A program made the position numbers and the translations under genes. From positions 9,500,017-9,564,016 of the forward strand of contig NC_088307.1 in assembly GCF_032854445.1 (NCBI RefSeq): a DNA stretch of 64,000 nucleotides, given 5' to 3'. Numbering within the stretch: the first letter of the stretch is position 1; each line of letters starts with the position of its first letter. This DNA comes from Liolophura sinensis. Its lineage: Eukaryota; Mollusca; Polyplacophora; Chitonida; Chitonidae. The notes beneath the pieces were generated by a model, which was not told the origin of the DNA, did no database searches, and was given only the letters and a program-made list of their open reading frames with translations. Positions 37,601-49,600 of this stretch are shown here, piece after piece.

Positions 37601-40600
37601 CAGGATTAACTCCTTCTGAGCTCTCACTGCCAGACTCTCCAGCTGCTTCTCTATCTGTGCACAGATATATTAAACTCTGTCACCATAAATATTATTATTA
37701 TATTTTAAAACAATCGGAGTTCTTCGTATATTTGGCCAGACCCAACAAATGATCGTTATTGTATGCAAATCACATGCACGCCCGAGCTCTGAACTCACTG
37801 AGTTGAAATACTGTCACAGTTTGACGCCACGCCACACAGAGTGTGGCATCATCACCTATAAATCGAATAATAACGAATGCAATATTGCTGCATGAGTCTG
37901 CAGAAAGTCGAGTCTTGTAAAACAAATTGCATATTTGAAAAATATTGACAATAACAGCAAAACAAGGCCTAGAGACACACAAATAAGTATCATAAACCTT
38001 TTCAATAAAATGGCTGCTAATACAGTTGGTGTCAAAATTTGTGACGTCTTTGGGTTGTTGTATATGTATGTTAAAATACCACAATGCAATTCTACCCCGA
38101 CCCCCACCCAGACCCTATGTATCCCTTTTATAGGAGTTCACATCTTTCTACAAACATGGCACATACATGCAGACGTTTCATAACTGACAGTAGTTTTATG
38201 TTAAGCTGACATGGTATGGCTGAAATACTACTGGTGTGGTGTTAAGCAATAATTGGATGTTCAAAAAGAATCTTTGACACATTTATACAACACTGTGAAC
38301 TAACCTCTCCCAAGACATTTGGGTCCTTGTCGGCGATTCCCACAATGAGGATACAGTCAGCCTGTCGGATACAGCTTCTGGTCCATTTTGACACTCGGGA
38401 ATCACATTGGTACAGGACCATGCGGTGAATATCCTCCTGCTGCCCCAGCCAGTTGAACAGCCGAAAGTCGTTCACACTGCAACAGATACATTCACAGTGA
38501 CACAGAAACATTCACTCTGGTACAGGACCATGTGGTGAATGTCCTCCTGCTGCCCCAGCCAGTTAAACAGCCGGAAGTCGTTCACACTGCAACAGATACA
38601 TTCACAGTGATACAGAAACATTCACTCTGGTACAGGACCATGTGGTGAATGTCCTCCTGCTGCCCCAGCCAGTTAAACAGCTGGAAGTCGTTCACACTGC
38701 AACAGATATATTCACAGTGACACAGAAACATTCACTCTGGTACAGGACCATGTGGTGAATGTCCTCCTGCTGCCCCAGCCAGTTGAACAGCCGGAAGTCG
38801 TTCACACTGCAACAGATACATTCACAATGACACAGAAACATTCACACTGGTACAGGACCATGTGGTGAATGTCCTCCTGCTGCCCCAGCCAGTTGAACAG
38901 CCGGAAGTCGTTCACACTGCAACAGATACATTCACAGTGATACAGAAACATTCGCTCTGGTACAGGACCACGTGGTGAATGTCCTCCTGCTGCCCCAGCC
39001 AATTAAACAGCCGGAAGTCGTTCACACTGCAACAGATACATTCACAGTGACACAGCAACACTCAAATGGCAACACAGAAGCCTTCATTTCACTAACATTC
39101 ACATGGCAAGATAGAAGCATTAAACCCTGCTGACAATAAACTTTCAAATTGAAATAAAAACACTTTACACTCTGAAATAAAACATATACACTGCAGCACA
39201 GAAACATGAACTGAAACCTTGATCCTTGGACTAAGAAACATTCATGCCACAACGCAAAAAGATCTGCATGCCAACATGGAATCATCATTCACACCACAAC
39301 GCAGAAAAATCTGCATGGCAACATTCACACCACAACACAGAAAGATCTTCATGGCAACATAAAAACATTCACACGGCTAAACAGCATCATTTACAAGGCA
39401 GCACAGAGGAATTTGTACACTACTTCACTATCCTTGCATGCACACCATGCCGGTAAATCAATGCTGACATCAGCCTGACTCATTAGACCGAAATTTAAAG
39501 CCTTTATTTATATATGAATAAGACAAACTGGGGGCATAAGCCCCACTTTACTCACCTGTCTAGTGCGGCTACACCTAATCTGTTCTTCACAATATCGCTG
39601 GTCAGCCTAAGGGTGGAGCCTGCAGGTACACAAAGCTAATCAAAAAAGTGTTGACCCTTTACTCAAATCACAATGACTTAAAATGCATTTTTTTTACCTA
39701 ATTCTATTTAAGCTGTGGTGCTAGGGGTCATTGAAGTGGCTACTACTAGTATTAAAGCATTAAAGCTTACATGAACAGTTAAAATAAAAGCCTGAGTTGA
39801 ATTGAAAAAGACGCTGGATTTGACCAGCTACATGTGACCATTTGACAACCATCACACTGTCATCATTCTCTTTATTGTTGTCTTTTTTTATTGTGTTTAT
39901 CTTTACCTTTACCATTAGCCCAAACCTCTAACAGAATCACCTTAACTTTAGACAGATACTTCGTTCTAACAGAGAAAAAATGAATATTCAAAGGAGGGCT
40001 ATAATTAATTTCTGCCTTACAATGTTGGAAAAAAATTATACATTATTATTATTTGTTAATATATCTTCCAATAAACTTCTACCTGTGCCAAAATGAATAT
40101 GTGTTGCTTGTTTTTTTTTTTTTGTCTTAGTACATTCTATCACAAGTTAAGCCTAACAAGAACCACCCCTTCAAGGCTCGGGCATATCCCTCCTGTTTCA
40201 GCTCAGCCTGTTAATGTATGTGTGGAACGATTCCACTTGCCATGCCTCAGTTACATCAGCACTAATACCGTTACTAACCTATAGCCTTGAGCGCGTGCTG
40301 TAGCTCCAGCGTGAAGTTTGTGAGGGGGACATCATCAGAGATGGCCAGCACTGCCACTGTAGCCAAGTTAGCTACAACTGATCGATTCTCCATGTTAGGG
40401 TGCTCTGCAAAGTCCACACAACTTTATAACTGAGAAGTCAATGTTAACTTTAAACAAATGTGGGAAAATTTCAGCTTCCAGTAACCAGGTGGTTTTAAAG
40501 TTTGACTTCAGTCAGACATGGTTTTGTGTTCTTCCAGACTTATAAAGATGCAGATAAACAAGAAAGAACAGAGCTTGAACCTGTGACTCATTGGTCAGAA

Positions 40601-43600
40601 GTCGACTGTTTGCAAAGAGGATACTTGTTTTATTTATTTATTTGATTGGTGTTTTACACCGTACTCAAGAATATTGCACTTATAGAACAGCGGCCAGCAT
40701 TATGGTAGGAGGAGCGAGGCAGAGCCAAAGGGAGACCCGTGACCATCTGCAGGCTGCAGGCTGACCTTCCCACTTACAGCCGAAGACGAAGCCAGCATGA
40801 ACTGGACTTGAACTCACAGCGACCGCATTGGTGAGAGGCTTCTGGGTCATTTTGCTGCATTAGCGGGCTAACCAACTGAGCCACAGCAGGCCCCGCAAAG
40901 AGAATATATAACATGAGCTTTTTCAGCAGTCAAGAGGTTCAGTAAGGTGCACGACTGATTTTTCCCCACACCATTAGACCATAAGAAATTTCATTTCACA
41001 GTACATGCAGGAACATTCAATACTGAACGTGTGGGATGAGGAATGAAAAGCCGATCCTGTAGCTAACTCATGTGACAGTAGACCCAGAGCACTGTTGTTA
41101 TCGGAGCCCAAAACACTGACCGACCTGACAATGCTGCCGTTGTGCGACTGTGCAGACTTCCCAGAATCCTCTTGCCCAGCAGGTGGATGAGACGGGTGAC
41201 GACCTGAGGGAACTTTTTCTTGATGAGATTCAGGAGTTCAGATGGCACCTTAGCAAGCTCCGTGTCTCTGGGAATTGAAACATGCCAGGCGTAACATTAT
41301 TTAGTCTGTAAAGTCTGGTATGTAAAAGTGCACTATCAGAAGCACCTGCAGGCCTCAAAATGATACTGTTTATGCTAACACTTAAGTTTTTCCCAAAAGA
41401 AATTATCAAACTTCACTGAAAATATAAAATCCCTCTTAAATGGCTGTATAAAGTGGATGAATCAATCATAATAAAAAAAAAATGTGTCACCTAAAGCGAA
41501 AATTCTGGTAAAATACTGTGTATGTTTATTTGATAGTTTCTATCTGAATGCCAATACTGAGGAATTTTTAACTCATACAACGTTGCATGGGTTCAACTAA
41601 TGGGTTTTGTTTACGGCTGGAGGAAACTGGAGTAACTGGAGTAAAAGTGACGACCTTGCCCTGGCACCTGACAAAACACAATGTGCCGCACCCACATTGG
41701 TTCACAGTTGCTGTGATATACTGAATTTCACCTGAAGTTTAGCCAGTAAAAATACATTTTAAGAAGCACAATAAAGGCCTAAACATAAATACTTTTCATG
41801 CAAATTAACACTTAATTAATCAACCTTTACAATAAAACTCTTAACCAGCCCTGTAAGACGGATGAACCAATCAAAATCTAGCAAAATTTATCACTGGAAA
41901 TTGACTGTTGTTCTTCTTTCGATGCCATACTCAGGAATTTTTAACTTATACAATGGCTTATGGGTTTGGCTTATGGGTTTGGCTTATGGGTTTGGCTTTT
42001 GGGTTTGGCCTATGGGTTTGGCTTATGGGTTTGGCTTGTGGGTTTGGCTTATGGGTTTGGCTTATGGGTTTGGCTTTTGGGTTTGGCCTATGGGTTTGGC
42101 TTATGGGTTTGGCTTGTGGGCTTGGCTTTTGGGTTTGGCTTATGGGTTTGGCTTATGGGTTTGGCTAATGGGTTTGGCTAATGGGTTTGGCTAAAGGGTT
42201 TGGCTTATGGGTTTGGCCTATGGGTTTGGCTTGTGGGCTTGGCTTTTGGGTTTGGCTTATGGGTTTGGCCTCTGGGTTTGGCCTATGGGTTTGGCCTATG
42301 GTTTTGGTTTATGGGTTTGGCTTATGGGTTTGGCTTATGGGTTTGGTTTATGGGTTTGGCTTATGGTTCCCATGGAACTGGAGGGAATTGGAGCACCTTG
42401 CCCTGGTACCAGACAAATCTGCTACATATAACTCAACGTGCCCTACCTCTGTGGTCAGGTGTTGAAGGCTGCAGTTACATACCTGTTTAGACTAGATAAG
42501 TGTAATACAAAACACAGCACTATGGAAGCAAACCCAATTTTTGGTTTCAGATATTTATAGGTTGTGTTAGTGAGTGGGCCGTGGTTTATATGTTACAGGG
42601 CTTGCCTTTGAGTTGTCAGGACAAGCGAAGTACAGGTTCAAATCCAACAATGGACAGGGAATTTGTAGATTTCCCCTGTTCTCCCCTGACGACAATAAGT
42701 GGTCAACCACGCTTTTGTGCAGCCTAAAGTCCACTTTCTTCCACCAAGATGGCATACATATCTGTACGTCACATGTGAGAAAGTTTGTCAGTAACGCGTT
42801 CACCCCAGTTTCCTCCACCCATGAAACTGACGGCTATCGTATAAGTGAAAACTTCTTGAATATAATGCAAGAAATATTACTTGTGAACACAGCAGCTAGT
42901 TATTTTCTGGACTGTTTGGGGCAGCTTGGTGGGTGGGGGGAGTAATTTGCTTTCATTTTACTCACCTTACAGCCATGACAGTGGTAGCTCTCTCTGTCTG
43001 CGTTAGCACCTCCACAATTCCCACCAGTTCTCCGCGGCCATACTCTCCCACCAGCTCTTTTTTCCCACCCCAAGTGGATATCACTGACCTCAGACGTCCG
43101 GTCAAGATGATGTACAGAGAGTCTGAATTGTCACCTTGTCTGAACAGAAAATTAACACTTAATTAACTTAATTAATTAAGGTATTTAAGGAAGTATTCAG
43201 AAACACAAGGACAACCAGGTAAATACAGTGTCATTATATACAGGATACTGCACTGTGCAGGCTGAAAACCGTCAATATTTTCATGAGAAACACCTTCATG
43301 GTAGTGAATATTCAATGTGCATTATTCTATTACTTATTTACATTTTGACGTTACCATGATACAAACACGACCTCACCTGAAGAGAGCTCTGCCTGACTCA
43401 ATGCTCATCCAGTCGAGGGCAAAGTCAATCTGTCGTACAAATGGCGACATGCGTAGTAAAGCTGAGTGAGCAACATTAAGGACCACAGACGGCTGTTCCT
43501 TCATGATGCTACAATAAAAGTCAAACATCTACACGTATAGCTTCAAATATTTATGACTCACTTAACAATGATTACTCAAATATTGTATTAATTGAAAGTC

Positions 43601-46600
43601 TCCTGTACTTATTCTAATACTTCAATCAATTTGACCTGAAAAATAAGTAAATAAATAATACAATCACACAAAACAAAATTTATGTTTCTTGTATTTAATT
43701 TTAACACTTTTCTCTCTTCCTTGGTTCGCAAGTGGACAGATATTGGTGGTAAAAGTTACTAAAAGAAAATGTTTTAATACATGTGACCTGCTGATGACTT
43801 TGCTGGTGGACCATAAAGCATCCACACGTACTGATACCTTTGTATCAATTTTATATGACCCTGATGACAAAACAGCAGTTTGATTGAGTGCGTGCTTGGA
43901 GTTTAACGTTGGTACTTAACAATTTTTCAGTCATATGACGACAAAGGAGTCCTTAGAGTGCATGTAATGTTCTTCCTTGTTGCAGGATGACCTTTTATCT
44001 AGAGCTGCTTCACTGATGCAAGTAAGCTGCCTCGCCCTGCCCGAGCCATTACACTGATACGGGTCAAGAAGTCGTTGCACTATACCCTTCATGCTGAACG
44101 CCAAGCCAGGAAGTTACAACTTCCTCTTTTAAGGTCTTAGGTGTGACCCGACCCAGGAATGACGTGGGATCTACCTCCTCCCGAAGCGGACACTCTACCA
44201 ACTGTGCTATTGGGGCCACACTTCAGTTTGAGTAATTCTACACCAGTGATGTCCCCCAAAATTGCTACTAACATCACCGCATATTTTATACCTAATTCAT
44301 CTAAAGCCATAGTGATAGGGGTGTTTAATTTGCTACTATTTACGAATTTACATTAGAAAAAATCTGACTGAGTGATTGAGGATATGATTCCAATCCTCAA
44401 TCACTAACCTGCAGATGTCTGAATTTGAAATGATGGCAACACTGGAATCTGTTTTGGCTCTGACTGTCAATCACTCACCTGTAAAAGTCTGACTTTGAAA
44501 TGATGGCAACGATGGAGTCTGTCTTGGATCTGATGGTAAAGAAGGATGGCTCACCGGTGAGGACACCTAGCGTTCCCACCATATCTCCAGGGAAACCTTG
44601 AAACAACACCAGCTGAGGAAAGAATGTACATGTATTTAATTCATTGTTGTTTCATGCCATACTAAAAATTTTCCCCTTCTATGATGTCGATCAGTATCAA
44701 GAGTAAACCCCTGACCTCCGGCAAGTTACTGATGAACTTGGGATGGCTGTGCACACTATACTGGTGGAGGACAAGTGGTTTCAATGAACATTCACACAAG
44801 TGTCATACACTGCTTACATGCATCTTCACCAAGGCCCAACAAACAGTAAGAGTGTGTGGAAGCGGGGTGGGGGTGTAATTCACACATTAACACAGTCTCA
44901 TAGTGACTTAAAGAATCAACGTGTTGTAAGATGTTCCAAATTTCAAGTGAAAATAAAAGTTAAACTTGAAAATTATCTAATTTTTGGAAAATCTAGACTA
45001 TCTTGGTCATTTTTCCTCTTGAGGACATATTTACATATATGATCGAAAGCCTTGAAAACCAGAAAAAAAAAAAAAAAAAAAAAATCGCGAAAAATAAAAA
45101 GGTGCATTTTCAATTTTAATTCTGATTGCATTTTTGGACTTTTCTGCGCCTGCTCACCAGTAAAACATAACATAAGAATGGTACTGCCTGATGATAGAAC
45201 ACTCTCTAGCCCTGTATTATTTGTTGGTCTTGTCACAAAGTCATGACAGCCTTTTTATATTACACAGAGTAGGAAGTACAACGTCAAACGGATCTCCCGC
45301 TATTTAATAAAAGGATCTGTTAAAGTAATACTGTCTTAATTAACCTACCACATTGAGTACATGGTATTGGCTATGTTTACCTCTTGCTCGGAATGTCCCA
45401 CGACCTGCTGTAACATCTGCAGACACCCAGTCACCACAAATATCAGGTTACAGTCCTGCGGGAAGACGTACAATGACATATATCAGGGTTCGTTTACATT
45501 TTTTTGTTTCTTTGACTTGAGTTTTACACTATACTAAAGAATATTGCACTTATGTCAGCCAGCATTATGGTGGGAGGAAACCGAGCAGAGCCCTGGGGAA
45601 ACCCAAAACCATCCCTGGGGAAACCCAAAACCATCCCCAACTTGCTGGCAGGTCTTTCCACATGTGAACAGAGAGGAAGCCACCATGATTTGAACCCAAA
45701 ACGATCCCCAACTTGCTGGCAGGTCTTTCCACATGTGAACAGAGAGGAAGCCACCATGATCTGAACTCACGACGATCACATGGGTAAGAGGCACCTGGAT
45801 CATTATGCTGTGTTCGTATGCTAACCTCCAGGCCATAGAGGTTCCAGCAAATACATGCAACAGTTCTCAGGTTTACTCTAAAACACAGGTATCAGACAGA
45901 TTTTATAAAGATGGCATCACAGACAAGTGGTAGTGGTCTCCAGAAAGAACCCATCAAACCGCTTGACCAGAGAGAAACATCATGATTTCAAAGCTTATTC
46001 ACACTACTTCAAGGACAATTGCTTGTCACAGAAATGTGGGATAAACAATTCATTTTGTTTTTATTACCATATTATCTTAAGTTACATAACCACTGTATTG
46101 CTGGGCCCAGTAGTTCAAAAGTGTATTAGCTAATACTGGTATTAAGTCATATTTTGCATTGAAGTTTTTAGCCCAATTCTGCAGCCTGGTTCCCCAAAGT
46201 ACATAAGCAGCAGTTTTAGTTCATAATTAATATGTTACACAATTTTTTTTAAGCTAAGTACAAAACTGAAGACTTTGCATAAAGTTAAATTTGGTATTAA
46301 GTTTTAAACCAGTTTTGAACAATCAGGCTCTGGGATCCATGAATGATAAGTCATAAAGCCGCTGAGTACCTGGAACTGATTCCACAAAGCCATTTCACAC
46401 TTAAGTCAAAATTTTAAAACTCCTTTTTTTTTGTGTTGCTGAAAGTTGAAATTTGGAAACATTTATCTTAAGATGACATTAATGAGGCGGACAAAATTTC
46501 AATTTCCAAAACCACAAAATAAGGTTTAAAACTGTACTTCAAATTTTACCTACAATACCTGGTCTCTCTGAATATGATTGGTAAGCTAATCCATTTTATG

Positions 46601-49600
46601 CCTGATCTCTCTGATAACAATTGGTAAGCTAAGCCATTTTACACCTGATCTCTCAGATTGGCAAGTCAAGCTGTTTTATACCTGGTCCCTCTGATAATGA
46701 TTGGTAAGTCAGGCCATTTTATACCTGGTCTCCTGCATTGGTAAGGTAAGCCATTTTATACCTGGTCTCCTGCATTGGTAAGCTAAGCCATTTTACACCT
46801 GATCTCTCAGATTGGCAAGTCAAGCCGTTTTATACCTGGTCCCTCTGATAATGATTGATAAGCTAAGCCATTTTATACCTGGTCTCCTGCATTGGTAAGG
46901 TAAGCCATTTTATACCTGATGATAGGTAAGGTAAGCCATTTTACATCTGGTCTCCATGGTGGGCAAGTTAAGCCATTTTATATGTGGTCTCCCTGATTGG
47001 TAAGCTAAGCCATTTTATATCTGGTCCCTCTGATAATGATTAGTAAGTGAAGCCATTTTATACCTGGTCTCTCTGATAATGATTAGTAAGTGAAGCCATT
47101 TTATACCTGGTCTCTCTGATATTGATTGGTAAGCTAAACCATTTTATAACTGGTCTCCCTGATTGGTAAGCTAAGCCATTTTATACCTGGTCCCTCTGAT
47201 ATTGATCAGTAAGTGAAGCCATTTTATACCTGGTCTCTCTCATACTGACTGGTAAGCTAAACCATTTTATACCTGGTCTCCCTGATTGGTTAGCTAAGCC
47301 CTTTTTATACCTGGTCTCCCTGATTGGTAAGCTATGCTATTTTACACCTGGTCTCCCTGAATGGCAGGTTAAGCCATGAAGTGTTTGGTCTCCCTGATTG
47401 GCAAGCTAAGCCATGAAGTACCTGGTCTCCCTGGTTAGTAAGCTGTGTTCCTGCTCTGACAAAACTCAGGTGAACTTTATCCCCCAGTAGAGACTTGTTC
47501 TGTTAAAATAAAAACAAAACAGAAATATACAGCAAATAGAAAAACAGAAATAGAATATACACATATATACAACAGAACAGAATTATTAGTTTGAAATTGA
47601 CATAGTTGTTCCTAACACACAAAAATATCCCACAGGGCATTAACATTTAGAGAGCAACTCCACTAAGGCAGACATGTGGCCCTACACAATGCTTATTTAT
47701 TTACTTTGTAAAAAAATTTATATTCAGGAATTTTACACTTCCATGTATGTGATGGCAGTCGGTTATATGGGTGGATTGAATAGAGGGCCTGTCATAAACC
47801 ACTGACATCTGGCAAGTTACTGACTAAACTTCCCACATGTAGATTTCCTTCAGAGGTTGTGATGAATCTTAAAGCAGCACACTGAGTCCAACTTGATGAA
47901 CTAGGTTTGAACTTACACCTCAGGTATCTTAGCTACTGAAACGCAAGCACCTCCAACCACTAGATCATGACCCTCACTTTTGTTTCACCTTACCTCTAGT
48001 TTGAGCAGGGTGATGAGATCTTGTTTTGCTAATTCCAGAATCTGTTTCTCATCCTTGACAAACACCTCAGAGTCACCCTGTTCTGTGCTCACCCCTGAAG
48101 CTCCCCCAGCAGAGCGCTTAGCCCGCACACGTCCTCCAGCGACTAGCGGGTCACTCCCATCTAATGGCTGCAACCGATCAAAAATCTGTGTTAGGACAGT
48201 TGAAAGAAAAGACAACACTACACCAAATGCATACATACACAAATGTATCAAAAGAGCATTTTATAAGTGTACATTTTTTGTATTTTTCAGATATTTCTGT
48301 GGAAAGTATAAAATAAAATCATGTGCATCAAGAAAATCAAAAGCACCGCAAGTTATTATTTTAACGATTCAGGCGCAAGTTTTTTCCATAGTCTGAGAAA
48401 GCCCCCGTTTCCAAGGAGATCTAACTTGACTGCTGTTGTGCTTTTTCACTATACACACTGAATGATCTAAGGGTACAAGTGATGCAACATGCTGTTTCCT
48501 GTTGGTGTATGGTGTATCCCATGGCCTATTAAAAGTCCGGAGTAAAAGCTGATTTATAGAGTTACCACAAAAGAAATGGCTGTGACCATTAAAATTTGTT
48601 TCTACCCACATCCAAATAAACCAACCTGGTTAAATTAGTTACTTTCTTTTCTTTTAATATGCACGTGTCCCAAATGATGAAGTGTTTCGTCATACTAGTT
48701 GCCAGGCCAATGTATGTACAATGTACAATGTTGCAACACAACAGTTGTCCAGCCAATCATGTGTTGTTTTATCACACTAGCTGTCTGGCCAATCATGTGT
48801 AGTGTTTCATCACACTGGTTGACTGTCCAATTATGTGAAGTGTTTCATCACACAAGTTGCCTGGCCAATCATATTTCATCACAACAGTTGTTCAGCCAAT
48901 CGTGGTGTTTCATCACATTAGCTGCCTAGCCAATCCTTTGGTGGTTCATTGTAACAGTTGCCTCTTCTATCATTTGAAATAGAGAGCTCTTCTCTACCTT
49001 TTTCACCTCACTGTTTGAAGAGGTAGAGAGCTCAGCCCTACCTTTCCCACCTTACCGTTAGAAGAAGTAATGAGCCCAGTCATACCTTCACTACCTTGCT
49101 GTTAAAAGAAGTATAGAAATCAGCCTTACGTTTCTCAACTTAATCTTAGAAGAGGCAGAGGTCTCCGTAATAGCTTTCTTTTCTTTCTGTCAGAAGAGTT
49201 AGAGGGCTCAGCTCTAGCTTTCTTACCTTTCTGTCAGAAGAGGTAGAGGGCTCAGCTCTAGCTTTCCTACCTTACTCTTAGAAGAGGTAGAGGGTTGGGA
49301 TTCTTCACTAGAAACTCGCGCCCGGATACAGGCCACGTCAAAATCAGAGATGGCGGCCATGAACTCCTGACCTTTGTCCACGATACCGCCTCTGTACTCC
49401 CGCTCTGATTGGGTGGAGCTGTGACGTGGCTTGGCTGTCATAAATTCAAGTGCAAATTCAAAAGACTGACAGCTAAATGAATGGAGTAATATATTGATAT
49501 CAGTTCTTCATGAGAGCCAAAAAAATTGTCAAAGACAATTGCCCCTGAATAGAGAGGTTGCAAGGGTGTTCAATTTGTCTGCTGGATATGTTATTCACCA

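Noticed and set aside
38802-39288. A second PNPLA-like exon or gene copy
   Set aside because: The pieces contain only the first part of W21 at a 110-bp period and no donor. They are tandem copies, not a paralogue.
41862-42465. Gly/Leu/Phe/Trp-rich open frames in three plus frames
   Set aside because: They are translations of the 13-bp minisatellite. All three frames are open, so there is no sign of coding selection.
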